From: Haloplanus salinus
GTDB lineage: Archaea; Halobacteriota; Halobacteria; Halobacteriales; Haloferacaceae
Reading direction: 5' to 3'
Length of the DNA stretch: 64,000 bases
Assembly (NCBI RefSeq): GCF_003336245.1
Contig: NZ_QPHM01000001.1
Coordinates: 744,001 to 808,000, forward strand
Shown: positions 9,592 to 18,257 of the stretch, one piece after another
How positions within the stretch are numbered: position 1 is the stretch's first letter
How the letters are laid out: the number at the start of each line of letters is the position of its first letter
The notes under the pieces: model-generated
Told to the model about the DNA's origin: nothing
The model's database searches: none
Seen by the model: the letters and a program-made list of their open reading frames with translations, nothing else
Program-made: the position numbers and the translations under genes

Positions 9592-9879
9592 ATGACGAAC
9601 GATCCTGACCGGGCCGGCGTCGAGGACCCGAACGGTGAGGGCGTGATCGAACGGACGCTCGGGCGGTTCGGCGTCACCGACGACGGCCTCGCGTGGCTCC
9701 GCTTGATTTCACTGGTGGTGTACGTCGGCCTCGGCGGGACCGGCGCCTGAGGGTTCGAGTCCGGGGCGGTCGACCCGGCCGTGCTGGGCGTCTACGTCAC
9801 GATCGTCGGGGTGGCGACGACGTGGGTGTTCGGCAAACCGGCGGTGAAGGCGCGGCGGTCGGGTGGGAGAGAGGACTGA
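9592..9879 (+). pseudogene. Small two-helix membrane protein interrupted by an in-frame TGA
   Basis: The frame opens with ATG, gives an acidic N-terminus (MTNDPDRAGVEDPNGEG) and a first membrane segment (WLRLISLVVYVGLGGTGA), then meets TGA at 9748-9750. It continues in the same frame as a second clear membrane segment (PAVLGVYVTIVGVATTWVFG) with a basic tail, ending at TGA 9877-9879. The whole would be 95 residues. Codon use stays normal after the stop, so this is either a very recent nonsense mutation (TGG to TGA is one step) or a sequencing error. Haloarchaea are not known to read TGA as an amino acid. Confidence 0.7.
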
Positions 9880-9911
9880 GACGGCGGCGGCCGTCGGGGC
9901 CGCCGACCACC

Positions 9912-11402
9912 TCAACCGTCGAGCCGGTCGCGGAGCAGCCCGTTGACCGTACCGGGGTCGGCGCTCCCGCCCGTCTTGCTCATGACCTGCCCGACGAGGA
10001 AGTTGAGGGCGCCACCCTCGCCGTCGTGGTAATCCTCGACGGCGTCGGGATGCTCCGCGATGGCTTCCTCGACGGCAGCGGCGACGGCGTCGTCGCCCGC
10101 CTTCCCGAGCCCCTCGCGCTCGACGACGTCGTCCGGCGCCAGCCCCTCGTCGAGCATCGTCCGCAGCACCACTTCGCGGGCGTTTTTCTCCGTGATCTCG
10201 TCGCCGTCGACGAGTTCGATCAGGCGGGCGAACTCGTCGAGCCGGTCCGATACGTCCGTGATCGCCATGTCGCGGTAGTTGAGTTCGCCCAGCAGATCGT
10301 CGGCCACCCACGTCGCCGCGAGGCCGGCGTCGAACCGGTCGGCCACGTCCTCGAAGAAGTCCGCAACCTCCTTGGTCGAGGTGAGCTTCGACGCCGCCTC
10401 GGCGTCGAGGCCGTACGCCTCGCGGAAGCGTTCGCGGCGGGCATCGGGGAGTTCGGGGATCGGGATTCGGTCCTTCCAGTCTGCCACCCGTAGGGGCGGG
10501 AGGTCCGCCTCGCCGAAGTAGCGGTAATCCTTCTCCTCCTCTTTCGAGCGCATCGAGACGGTGATGCCCCGGCTCTCGTCCCAGTGGCGGGTCTCCTGTT
10601 CGACTTCGCGGCCGCGCTTCACCGCGTTCTTCTGTCGGGTGACCTCGTAGGCCAGCGCCTTTTCGGCGCCCTTGTGGCTGGAGATGTTCTTCACCTCGGT
10701 TCGGTTGGCGTCCGCGAGCGTCGCCTCGTCGACGGCGCCGTCCGGGTCCATCTCGTCGGCGGGAACCAGCGAGATGTTGGCGTCGATGCGGAGGCTGCCG
10801 TCCCGCGAGGCGTCGAAGACGCCCAGATACTCGAGCACCTCCTCCAGTTTGGCGAGGAAGGCCCGCACCTCGCCCGGCCCGCGAAAGTCGGGGTCGGTGA
10901 CGATCTCCATCAGCGGCGTTCCCGCGCGGTTGTAGTCGACGAGGGTGTGGCTGGCCGTCTCGATGTTGCCGCCCTCGTGCTGGAGGCTGCCGGGGTCCTC
11001 CTCGAGGTGGGCGCGGCCGATGCCGATGTCGCGACGGTCGCCCTCGACGCTCACCGAAAGCGTGCCGTCGGCACAGATCGGTGCGTCGTACTGCGTGATC
11101 TGGAAGTTCTTCGGCAGGTCGGGGTAGTAGTAGTTCTTCCGGTGGAAGCGGGTCTCCTCGGCGACGTCGGCGTCGAGGGCCTTGCCGATCTTGACGGCGG
11201 CCTCGACGGCCGCCTCGTTGAGGACGGGGAGCGCCCCCGGTAGCCCCAGACAGACGGGACAGGTCCGGGTGTTCGGCTCCTCGTCGTCGCCGGCCTCGGT
11301 CGAACAGCCACAGAAGATCTTCGTGTCGGTTTCGAGCTGGACGTGAACCTCCAGCCCGATGACGACCGCGAGATCACGTTGTTGGAGCGCCTGCGCAGTC
11401 AT
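9912..11402 (-). CDS. gatB: Asp-tRNA(Asn)/Glu-tRNA(Gln) amidotransferase subunit B
   Basis: Part of the GatCAB enzyme that turns mischarged Glu-tRNA(Gln) or Asp-tRNA(Asn) into the correct amide form; GatB provides the kinase site and tRNA binding. The 496 residues show the GatB signature VIGLEVHVQLETDTKIFC near the start, the zinc-binding Cys residues (CGCS and TCPVCLGLPG), the YYYPDLPKNFQITQYD motif, and the C-terminal YqeY-like tail (LNFLVGQVMSKTGG). The length is normal. gatA and gatC are not in the window. Confidence 0.96.
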   Translation of the reverse strand: MTAQALQQRDLAVVIGLEVHVQLETDTKIFCGCSTEAGDDEEPNTRTCPVCLGLPGALPVLNEAAVEAAVKIGKALDADVAEETRFHRKNYYYPDLPKNFQITQYDAPICADGTLSVSVEGDRRDIGIGRAHLEEDPGSLQHEGGNIETASHTLVDYNRAGTPLMEIVTDPDFRGPGEVRAFLAKLEEVLEYLGVFDASRDGSLRIDANISLVPADEMDPDGAVDEATLADANRTEVKNISSHKGAEKALAYEVTRQKNAVKRGREVEQETRHWDESRGITVSMRSKEEEKDYRYFGEADLPPLRVADWKDRIPIPELPDARRERFREAYGLDAEAASKLTSTKEVADFFEDVADRFDAGLAATWVADDLLGELNYRDMAITDVSDRLDEFARLIELVDGDEITEKNAREVVLRTMLDEGLAPDDVVEREGLGKAGDDAVAAAVEEAIAEHPDAVEDYHDGEGGALNFLVGQVMSKTGGSADPGTVNGLLRDRLDG

Positions 11403-11433
11403 TGCGCGGGCTTGTGCGGCCGATGGCTAAAGG

Positions 11434-12468
11434 CTAACGGGACTCGCCGTCGTCCCACGCCACGTCCTCGACCCCCTCCGTCTCGCGCAGGATGAACGGC
11501 CCGATGGAGAGGGTGTGTTTCGTCACCGTCGCGATCCGCAGGACGTACGCGAAGAGGACGAGAAAGGGAAGGACGGACACCGTCGACGCCACGGCGACGA
11601 CGGGGACGATACCGAGCGTCCGGCTGACGGGGCCGGTCGGATCGAAGAAGGCGATCATCCCGACGGCGACGAGGAGGGCGGGCAACGCCGCGGCGAGGAT
11701 GCCCCGCGACAGGTTGATTAGCTCCCACTGGAAATAGAGCGTCTTGAAGTGTTCACGAGCGGGGCCGAAGAGTTCGAGCGTGTCGATCAGCGAGTCGAGC
11801 GCCGCCTCGGCGTCGTCGCCGAGGGGTGCCGTCTCGCGGATGCGCTGGGCCGCGAATATCTTCCACGAGTAGTTGAAGTTCAGCGCCGCCGAGAGGACGT
11901 CGAACTCCCCGAACTGCGCACCGTCGAGGTCGGACGCCACCGCGTCGGCGTTGTCGATGAGGCTCCCCGTGAGGTCGGTGACGGCGGTGTGTGCCGGGTG
12001 TCCCTCGGCCACGGCGTCGCGGAGGGCGTGGGCACGCCGGCCGGCCATCTGGACGAGCGCCCGGAGGAACTGTGAGGGGCGCGCGGGACTGACGGGCGCC
12101 TCGATGAGGTCGGCGGCGTCGTCGCGGAAGTCGAGGGCGCCGGCCATCCGCCCGCGTTGGTCGCCGACGGCGCCGAGTTCCTGCGAGAGGACGAGTTGGT
12201 TGAGCGTCAACACCAGCGTCACGCCGGTGATGGTGGCGGTGAGAAAGCCCTGAAACAGGGTGCCCACGGCGTCGCCACCGCGGAGTTTCGCCGCGGCGGC
12301 AGGAAGCGCGAGGCCGACGACGAGAACGGACAGCAACACCGTGGCGACGAGTCCGGCGACCACGAGGCGGCGGTCGGCCTCCAGGTAGAGCCAGAGTTTC
12401 GTCCGGCTCTCGGCGGCGCGGGCGCGCAACTGGTCGTTCGGTCGCCCGTCGTCGGCGTCGCCGTCCAT
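11434..12468 (-). CDS. Haloarchaeal multi-pass membrane protein of unknown function
   Basis: 344 residues from the ATG at MDGDADDGRPND; an in-frame upstream start would add only nine residues. Two membrane segments lie near residues 40-100 (LVVAGLVATVLLSVLVVGLA and the GFLTATITGVTLVLTLNQLV stretch). A soluble helical middle of about 140 residues follows, then two more membrane segments (AALPALLVAVGMIAFF and IVPVVAVASTVSVLPFLVLF). The ending FILRETEGVEDVAW is soluble. The pattern is common in haloarchaea but I know no function. It is near gatB on the same strand, with 31 bases between. Confidence 0.7.
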   Translation of the reverse strand: MDGDADDGRPNDQLRARAAESRTKLWLYLEADRRLVVAGLVATVLLSVLVVGLALPAAAAKLRGGDAVGTLFQGFLTATITGVTLVLTLNQLVLSQELGAVGDQRGRMAGALDFRDDAADLIEAPVSPARPSQFLRALVQMAGRRAHALRDAVAEGHPAHTAVTDLTGSLIDNADAVASDLDGAQFGEFDVLSAALNFNYSWKIFAAQRIRETAPLGDDAEAALDSLIDTLELFGPAREHFKTLYFQWELINLSRGILAAALPALLVAVGMIAFFDPTGPVSRTLGIVPVVAVASTVSVLPFLVLFAYVLRIATVTKHTLSIGPFILRETEGVEDVAWDDGESR

Positions 12469-12504
12469 ATCAGGCCGTGGGATCGGCGCCCGCAAAAACC
12501 CCCG

Positions 12505-12684
12505 TCACGACCCGTCGGCGGCGAGAAACAGTTCGTTCACCACGCCGGCGGCGAGGAGGAGGAAACTGAACACGCCGAGCAGGATGGCTTCGGCCGCGTT
12601 GCCGCCGTCGGCGGGTTTGACCAGCAGGGCGTAGAGGACGAAATGCAGGCTCACGACGAACGCGAGCGTCGAGTTCGGGGACAC
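12505..12684 (-). CDS. Small two-helix membrane protein
   Basis: 59 residues from a GTG start (VSPNSTLAFVVSLHFVLY). There are two membrane helices (AFVVSLHFVLYALLV and EAILLGVFSFLLLAAGVVNE) joined by a short polar loop. It lies between the membrane protein downstream and the divergent acyl-CoA dehydrogenase. It is a small haloarchaeal protein with no assigned role. No good ATG exists, hence GTG. Confidence 0.55.
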   Translation of the reverse strand: MSPNSTLAFVVSLHFVLYALLVKPADGGNAAEAILLGVFSFLLLAAGVVNELFLAADGS

Positions 12685-12747
12685 GGGTCCCCGTCCCGGT
12701 GGGTGCCTGAAAAAACGTCGGGCCGCAACTATACGTTCCCACGCCAC

Positions 12748-12755
12748 GGAGGGGG
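12748..12755 (+). promoter_or_regulatory. Shine-Dalgarno sequence of the acyl-CoA dehydrogenase gene
   Basis: GGAGGGGG sits about five bases before the ATG. It decides the start and rules out the long in-frame extension upstream. Strong ribosome sites like this are uncommon among the many leaderless genes here. Confidence 0.6.
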
Positions 12756-12759
12756 ACGT

Positions 12760-13926
12760 ATGGAGTTCGACGCGCCACCCGAACACGCGCTGATCCGGTC
12801 GACGGCCACGGACATCGCGACCGAATACGGCCCCGAATACTGGCGCGAGAAGGAAGCGGCGGGCGAGTTCGCCGGCGAGTTCTGGGACGAACTCGGCGAG
12901 GCGGGGTTTCACGGCCTGCTGATCCCCGAGGAGTACGAAGGCGCCGGCATGGGCCTCCAGGAGATGGGCCTCGCGATGGAGACGCTGTGTGCCGAGGGCT
13001 GTGGGATGGCGGGGACGTGGTATCTCGTCGTCACCGCGGGCATGGCCGCCATCGCCCTCCGGGAGTCCGGCACCGAGGAGCAACGAGAGGAGTACCTGCC
13101 CGACGTGGCGACCGGCGACCGGATCTTCTCCTTCGCCATCACCGAACCCGACGCGGGGACGAACACGCTGAACGTCGGCACTCGCGCCGAACGCGACGGC
13201 GACGGCTACGTCCTCGACGGCAAGAAGGCGTGGATCACCTTCGCGGACCGCGCGGACGACCTGATCCTCGTCACGCGCACGACGGCCAGAGAGGACGTCG
13301 AAAAACCCACCCGCGGGCTGAGCCTCTTTCTCGTCGACATGGACGACCCCGGCATCGAGGTGTCGCCCATCCCGAAACACGGGCTGAACTACTCCAAGTC
13401 CTGTGAGGTGTTCGTCGAGGACGTGTGGGTCCCCGAGACGGCCTTGCTGGGCGAGGAGGACGACGGCTGGTGGCACTTGGTGGAGACGCTCAACCCCGAG
13501 CGGATCGGCTTCGCGGCGGGCGCGACGGGCGTCGCCGAACTCGCCGTCTCGAAGGCCGTCGACTACGCCAACGACCGCGAGGTGTTCGGCGCACCCATCG
13601 GCACGCATCAAGGCGTCTCCTTCCCCATCACGCGGGCGTACACGGACGTCGAGACGGCGCGGCTGATGCGCCAGAAGGCGGCGTGGCTGTTCGACCAGGG
13701 GCGGGAGTGCGGGTACGAGTCGAACGTCGCAAAGGCTGCGGCGGTCGAGGCGGGCATCGAGGCCGTCTACCACGCCATGCAAGCGTTCGGCGGATGGGGG
13801 TACGCGAGGGAGTACGACGTGGAGCGGTGGTGGCGCGAGATCAACCTCACCCGCCTCGCGCCCGTCACCCAGCAGATGGCGTACAACCACATCGGCCAGG
13901 AGATGGGGTTTCCGAGGTCGTACTGA
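12760..13926 (+). CDS. Acyl-CoA dehydrogenase
   Basis: FAD enzyme that makes the alpha-beta double bond in an acyl-CoA and passes electrons to ETF. The 388 residues show the three family domains: an N-terminal helical domain, the middle beta domain with FAITEPDAGTNTLNVGTRAE and the FAD loop KKAWITFADRADD, and the C-terminal helical domain with ALLGEEDDGWWHLVETLNPER and YAMQ-type ending AMQAFGGWGYAREYDVER. That last motif is the classic signature. Its stop overlaps the next start (TGATG), so it is coupled to the carboxylase beta subunit, as in branched-chain or terpene acyl-CoA pathways. Confidence 0.93.
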   Translation: MEFDAPPEHALIRSTATDIATEYGPEYWREKEAAGEFAGEFWDELGEAGFHGLLIPEEYEGAGMGLQEMGLAMETLCAEGCGMAGTWYLVVTAGMAAIALRESGTEEQREEYLPDVATGDRIFSFAITEPDAGTNTLNVGTRAERDGDGYVLDGKKAWITFADRADDLILVTRTTAREDVEKPTRGLSLFLVDMDDPGIEVSPIPKHGLNYSKSCEVFVEDVWVPETALLGEEDDGWWHLVETLNPERIGFAAGATGVAELAVSKAVDYANDREVFGAPIGTHQGVSFPITRAYTDVETARLMRQKAAWLFDQGRECGYESNVAKAAAVEAGIEAVYHAMQAFGGWGYAREYDVERWWREINLTRLAPVTQQMAYNHIGQEMGFPRSY

Positions 13927-15674
13927 TGGACGTTCGCGTCGCCGACCCCACGGTCGAGGAGGCGGAAGCCATCGCACGCGCACTCGCCGCGCGCTTCGGC
14001 GAGCGTGTCCGGGTGTTCGGCGTCGACGAGGGGGACGACCCGCTGGCAGAGGGCGACCCGCCCGATGGCGGCGTGAGCGCGCGTCCGAGCGAGGACGCCA
14101 GCGCCGACGCCGGCCCGACCGACCGCGAACGGCGCCTGTGGGAGGAAATCGAGGACATCCTGCAGGGCGGCCCGGAGAAGTACCGCGAGCGCCAGGCGGA
14201 GGCGGGGAAACTGTTCGTCCGCGACCGTCTCGACCTGTGGTTCGAGGGGTTGACCTTCGAGGACGGGCGGTTCGCCAACTTCGACGCGTGGCACCCGAAC
14301 GCGCCGGACGCCGAGGCGGACGACCGCCTCCCCGCCGACGGGCTGCTCACCGGCGCCGCGACGTTCGAGGGGCGGGCGGTCCACGTCATGGCCAACGACT
14401 ACACCGTGAAGGCGGGGTCGATGGCCAGTCGCGGGGTAGAGAAACTGCTCCGGATGCAGGAGCGGGCGCTACGGAACGGCAAGCCGGCGCTCTACCTGAT
14501 GGACTCCTCGGGCGGACGGATCGACCAGCAGACCGGCTTCTTCGCCAACCGTGAGGGGATCGGCCGGGTGTACTACAACCACTCGATGCTCTCCGGACGG
14601 GTGCCACAGATCTGCGTGCTCTACGGTCCTTGCATCGCCGGCGCGGCCTACACCCCCATCTTCGCCGACTTCACGATCATGGTCGAGGGGTCGGCGATGG
14701 CCATCGCCTCGCCACGGATGGTCGAGATGGTGACCGGGGAGGAGATCAGCCTCGACGACCTGGGCGGTCCCGCCGTCCACGCCGCGGAGTCGGGGAGCGC
14801 CGACCTGGTGGCCCGGGACGAGGACCACGCCCGCGAACTCACGGCACGCCTGCTCTCGTACCTCCCCGATAACGCCGACACCGACCCGCCGCGGACCGAG
14901 GGCGTCGCGCCCGCGAAGTCGCCGGACGGCATCGACTCGGTCGTGCCCGAGGCGCCCCGGAAGGGGTACGACGTGCGTGACCTGATCGAACGCGTCGTCG
15001 ACGCCGACTCGATGCTCGAACTGAAACCGGGGTACGGCGCCGAGATCGTCACGGCCTTCGCCCGCCTCGATGGCCGGCCGGTGGGGGTCGTCGCCAACCA
15101 GCCCGCGACCCGCGCGGGCGCCATCTTCCCCGACTCCGCCGAGAAGGCCGCGGAGTTCGTCTGGACCTGCGACGCCTACGGCATCCCGTTGCTCTATCTC
15201 TGTGACACGCCGGGCTTCATGGCCGGGTCGGGAGTGGAGAAGGAAGGGATTCTGGAGGCGGGAAAGAAGATGATCTACGCGGCGGCGTCGGCGACGGTGC
15301 CCAAACAGTGCGTCGTGGTGCGGAAGGCCTACGGCGCGGGCATCTACGCCATGTCGGGACCGGCGTACGACCCCGAGTCGACGCTCGCACTCCCCGGCGG
15401 CGAAGTCGCGATCATGGGCCCGGAGGCGGCGATCAACGCCGTCTACGCCCGCAGACTCGCCGCCATCGACGACCCCGAGGAGCGAGCACGGGCGGAGAGA
15501 CGGCTCCGCGAGGAGTACCGCCGCGACATCGACGTCCACCGGATGGCGAGCGAGGTGGTGATCGACGAAATCGTCCCGCCGAGCACGCTCCGCGGGGAAC
15601 TCGTCTCGCGGTTCGAGTTCTACGAGACGATGGTGAAGGAGTTACCCGAGAAGAAACACGGGACGGTTCTGTGA
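13926..15674 (+). CDS. Acyl-CoA carboxylase beta (carboxyltransferase) subunit
   Basis: Moves CO2 from carboxybiotin to an acyl-CoA (propionyl-, methylcrotonyl- or similar). The 582 residues have the two crotonase-like halves: the first with ALYLMDSSGGRIDQQTGFF and GPCIAGAAYTPIFAD, the second with LYLCDTPGFMAGSGVEKEG and RKAYGAGIYAMSGPAYDPE. These oxyanion-loop motifs support activity. Residues about 1-65 are an extra N-terminal segment (VRVADPTVEEAEAIARALAA) that most homologues of about 515 residues lack. It starts inside the stop of the acyl-CoA dehydrogenase. No biotin carboxylase or biotin carrier gene is nearby. Confidence 0.9.
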   Translation: MDVRVADPTVEEAEAIARALAARFGERVRVFGVDEGDDPLAEGDPPDGGVSARPSEDASADAGPTDRERRLWEEIEDILQGGPEKYRERQAEAGKLFVRDRLDLWFEGLTFEDGRFANFDAWHPNAPDAEADDRLPADGLLTGAATFEGRAVHVMANDYTVKAGSMASRGVEKLLRMQERALRNGKPALYLMDSSGGRIDQQTGFFANREGIGRVYYNHSMLSGRVPQICVLYGPCIAGAAYTPIFADFTIMVEGSAMAIASPRMVEMVTGEEISLDDLGGPAVHAAESGSADLVARDEDHARELTARLLSYLPDNADTDPPRTEGVAPAKSPDGIDSVVPEAPRKGYDVRDLIERVVDADSMLELKPGYGAEIVTAFARLDGRPVGVVANQPATRAGAIFPDSAEKAAEFVWTCDAYGIPLLYLCDTPGFMAGSGVEKEGILEAGKKMIYAAASATVPKQCVVVRKAYGAGIYAMSGPAYDPESTLALPGGEVAIMGPEAAINAVYARRLAAIDDPEERARAERRLREEYRRDIDVHRMASEVVIDEIVPPSTLRGELVSRFEFYETMVKELPEKKHGTVL

Positions 15675-15740
15675 GGCGTCGCGGGCCGGCGCCGCGCGTG
15701 ATGGGCCAACCCCTTTGACCGCCGCGCGCCACACGCCCCC

Positions 15741-16193
15741 ATGACCGGGCGTTACTACGAGGCGTTCGAGGTGGGAGAGACCATCGACCACGACAAGCGG
15801 CGGACGATCACCGAGAGCGACAACCAGCGGTTCTGTGACATGACGATGAACCAGCAGCCGCTCCACCTCGACGCCGAGTTCGCGGCCGAGACGGAGTTCG
15901 GCGAGCGGATCGTCAACGGCCTCTACACCGTGAGCCTCGCCGTCGGCCTCTCGGTTCCCGACACCACCGACGGCACCATCGTCGCCAACCTCTCTTACGA
16001 CGACGTCGAGCATCCGGCACCCGTCCACATCGGCGACACCCTCCGCGCACGGACGACGGTGACGGACAAACACGAGACGAGCGACGGCGAACGTGGCGTC
16101 GTCACCATGCACGTGGAGGCGTTCGTCGAGGATCGGCTGGTCTGTGCGTTCGACCGCACCGTTCTCTCGCTGAAGGCGGACGCCGATCGGTGA
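15741..16193 (+). CDS. MaoC-family (R)-type enoyl-CoA hydratase-like protein
   Basis: Hotdog-fold protein that adds water to an enoyl-CoA or a related mesaconyl/methylfumaryl substrate. The 150 residues open YYEAFEVGETIDHDKRRTIT, the usual MaoC start, then ESDNQRFCDMTMNQQPLHLD, which covers the catalytic Asp/His loop, and the ERIVNGLYTVSLAVGLSV helix. Following the dehydrogenase and carboxylase on the same strand, it fits the next steps of the same acyl-CoA route. No partner domain is fused. Confidence 0.9.
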   Translation: MTGRYYEAFEVGETIDHDKRRTITESDNQRFCDMTMNQQPLHLDAEFAAETEFGERIVNGLYTVSLAVGLSVPDTTDGTIVANLSYDDVEHPAPVHIGDTLRARTTVTDKHETSDGERGVVTMHVEAFVEDRLVCAFDRTVLSLKADADR

Positions 16194-16324
16194 TCTCCAG
16201 TCGAAATGGTCGGGTGAGCTACATTGTGGAACGTTGTCACTGTTTTCTGCCCCCCAAATATCGACGGCCCCGTACGCAACATAGCAGGCACTAAACCTCG
16301 CCGTGACCGAAGTGAGGGTGGGTC

Positions 16325-16528
16325 ATGTCGAACACCTCCGCACCCGACGACACCCCGCTCGTCCCCGACGTAGACGCCGTCGACCACCTCCGGTCCGTCG
16401 TCGTCGCCTACGAAGGGTCCGCGGACCGTCAGACGCTCTACCCCGCCGACGCGAGCGAAATCGAGCGGCTCACCCACTGGTTGAGCGCCGACGCCGACGC
16501 GTTCGTCGCTCTCGACGAACTGCGCTAA
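16325..16528 (+). CDS. Small acidic haloarchaeal protein
   Basis: 67 residues with the ordered core VDHLRSVVVAYEGSADRQTLY followed by a helix ending HWLSADADAFVALDELR. This pattern recurs in many haloarchaeal genomes, but I know no function. There is no membrane segment and no cysteine. Its TAA stop shares three bases with the TAG of the facing gene (CTAA). Confidence 0.65.
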   Translation: MSNTSAPDDTPLVPDVDAVDHLRSVVVAYEGSADRQTLYPADASEIERLTHWLSADADAFVALDELR

Positions 16529-17472
16529 TCCAGCGCCCGCCGAATCGCCGCCACCCGCTCGTTCCGCCGGCGGACGACGGCCGCCTCCGCGGCGTCGTAC
16601 TCGTGAAAGCCCGCGCCGTCGGCGACGCCACCCCGCCCCGAATCCAGTCGCTCCTCGAACGGCGGTCCCGGCGCGTCCGCGTCGCTCAGGTGTGGATAGA
16701 GGTTCGCCGCGATGGATCGAAACAGCTCCAGCCCTGCGAGATCCGCCGTCTCGAACGGGCCGACGACCGCCGTTCGCAGTGCGTAGCCGTCCCGCACCGC
16801 CCGCTCTACGTCCGGTAGCGAAGCGACGCCCTCGCACACCAGATGCGCGCACTCGCGGAGGACGGCGAACTGGATCCGGTTCCAGACGAACCCCGGCACG
16901 TCGCGTTCGACGCGGATCGGCTCCCGGTTCACCGCCTCGACGAACGCCGCCGTCCGCTCGACCGTCTCGTCGCTCGTCGCCGTCCCCCGCACCACCTCGA
17001 CGGTCGGCAGGAGGTAGGGCGGGTTCCACCAGTGACAGCCGACGACCCGCTCCGCGGCGTCCGGCACCGTCGCCGCCACGTCGGTGATCGGAATGCTCGA
17101 CGTGTTGGTCGCGAGGACGGCGTCGTCGGGCGCCGCCGCCGCCAGCGTCGCGAACACGTCGGCCTTCACCGACAGGGCCTCCGACACCGTCTCGACGACG
17201 AGTTCGGCGTCGGCGACGGCGGCTGCAGTGTCGAGCGTGTAGTCGATACGGGAACGGACGACGTCGGGGTCGGCATCGAGCAACCCCTCGGCGACGAGGA
17301 AGTCGAGGGCGTCGTCGACGCCGGCGCGGGCGTCGTCGAGGTTCGACTCGCGGTGGTCGGCGAGCGTCACGCCGGCGCCGTGGCGGGCGAACTGGAGCGC
17401 GAGGCCGTGCCCCATCGTGCCCGCGCCGACGACGGCGACGGCGGCAGGCGTCGATACCGTGGGCGAGGTCAT
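16525..17472 (-). CDS. 3-hydroxyacyl-CoA dehydrogenase
   Basis: NAD-dependent oxidation of a 3-hydroxyacyl-CoA to the 3-oxoacyl-CoA in beta-oxidation. The 315-residue product has the Rossmann motif VAVVGAGTMGHGLALQFA at residues about 10-27, the ELVVETVSEALSVKADVFAT region, NTSSIPITDVAA, and the catalytic His/Glu stretch VVGCHWWNPPYLLPTVEVV. The C-terminal helical domain begins at PGFVWNRIQFAVLRECAHLV. The start MTSPTVSTPAA is used; nine extra residues are possible upstream. It fits the acyl-CoA genes across the gap, although it faces the other way. Confidence 0.92.
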   Translation of the reverse strand: MTSPTVSTPAAVAVVGAGTMGHGLALQFARHGAGVTLADHRESNLDDARAGVDDALDFLVAEGLLDADPDVVRSRIDYTLDTAAAVADAELVVETVSEALSVKADVFATLAAAAPDDAVLATNTSSIPITDVAATVPDAAERVVGCHWWNPPYLLPTVEVVRGTATSDETVERTAAFVEAVNREPIRVERDVPGFVWNRIQFAVLRECAHLVCEGVASLPDVERAVRDGYALRTAVVGPFETADLAGLELFRSIAANLYPHLSDADAPGPPFEERLDSGRGGVADGAGFHEYDAAEAAVVRRRNERVAAIRRALD

Positions 17473-17556
17473 GGCCTCACCCTGGGTGGTGGGGCGCATA
17501 AATCTCCGCCCCGGCGAGCGGCGGTGTTAAGACTCTCCCCGCCGTCGATCCGAACC

Positions 17557-17793
17557 ATGGCCGAGAAGCGAGCGACCGTAACCTGCCCCGAGTGTGGCCG
17601 GCGGGAGACGTTCGACAACCTCGGACGGGCCCGCTCGTTCATCGAGCGACACCGCGACGAGACCGGTCACGACGCGACGTGGGACCTCCACCGTCTCGAC
17701 GCCGGCGTCGAACGCGCCGGCCGGGAGGCGGGCGTCTGTGGCCGCCCGGAACGTACGACCCGGGACTCCCCGCTCTACCTGGGCGATCCGTGA
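17557..17793 (+). CDS. Small zinc-finger-like haloarchaeal protein (DUF7542-type)
   Basis: 78 residues from the ATG at MAEKRATVTCPECGRRETF. A CPEC pair near the start, two His near residues 36 and 42 (ERHRDETGHDATW) and a later Cys suggest a small zinc-binding fold. The family number is from memory and the role is unknown. It may bind nucleic acid, as many small archaeal zinc proteins do, but that is a guess. Confidence 0.65.
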   Translation: MAEKRATVTCPECGRRETFDNLGRARSFIERHRDETGHDATWDLHRLDAGVERAGREAGVCGRPERTTRDSPLYLGDP

Positions 17794-17858
17794 CCGGCGA
17801 CCGGGTCGCAGGTTGCCCACTCCGGTAGGCACAACTCCCCCGTCGTTCACCAACGGGT

Positions 17859-18257
17859 ATGACGGACTTCGAGTACGAGACCGAGTTGCAGGTGCGGTTC
17901 CGTGACCTGGACGCGATGGGCCACGTCAACAACGCCGTCTACGCGACGTATCTCGAACAGGCGCGGGTCGACTACTACGCCGACGTGCTCGGCGTCGGCT
18001 TGGACGACATCGACACCGTCCTCGTCAACCTCGAAATCGACTACCGCCACGAAGTCGTCCTCGACGACGAGGCGGTGACGATAGCGATGGGCGTCCGCTC
18101 CATCGGCGAGTCGAGCGTCGTCGTCGGCTACGAGGTGCGCGCAGGGGACCGCGTGGCCGCCACCGCCGAGACGACGCAGGTGTACGTCGACCCCGACGAG
18201 GGCGGGTCGCGGCCGTTGCCCGAGGCGTGGGTCGAGAAGATGGAGTCGCTTCGCTAA
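17859..18257 (+). CDS. Acyl-CoA thioesterase (4-hydroxybenzoyl-CoA thioesterase-like, hotdog fold)
   Basis: Hydrolyses an acyl-CoA to the acid and CoA. The 132 residues match the YbgC/4HBT pattern: VRFRDLDAMGHVNNAVYATY with the catalytic Asp, then the helix EQARVDYYADVLGV and strands VNLEIDYRHEVVLDDE. It follows several acyl-CoA enzymes, so trimming stalled or excess CoA esters is a reasonable role. Its stop shares three bases with the stop of the helicase on the other strand. Confidence 0.88.
   Translation: MTDFEYETELQVRFRDLDAMGHVNNAVYATYLEQARVDYYADVLGVGLDDIDTVLVNLEIDYRHEVVLDDEAVTIAMGVRSIGESSVVVGYEVRAGDRVAATAETTQVYVDPDEGGSRPLPEAWVEKMESLR

Noticed and set aside
9748-9750. Selenocysteine or pyrrolysine-like recoding at the in-frame TGA
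   Set aside because: Haloarchaea are not known to have selenocysteine machinery, and no hairpin typical of a SECIS is visible nearby.
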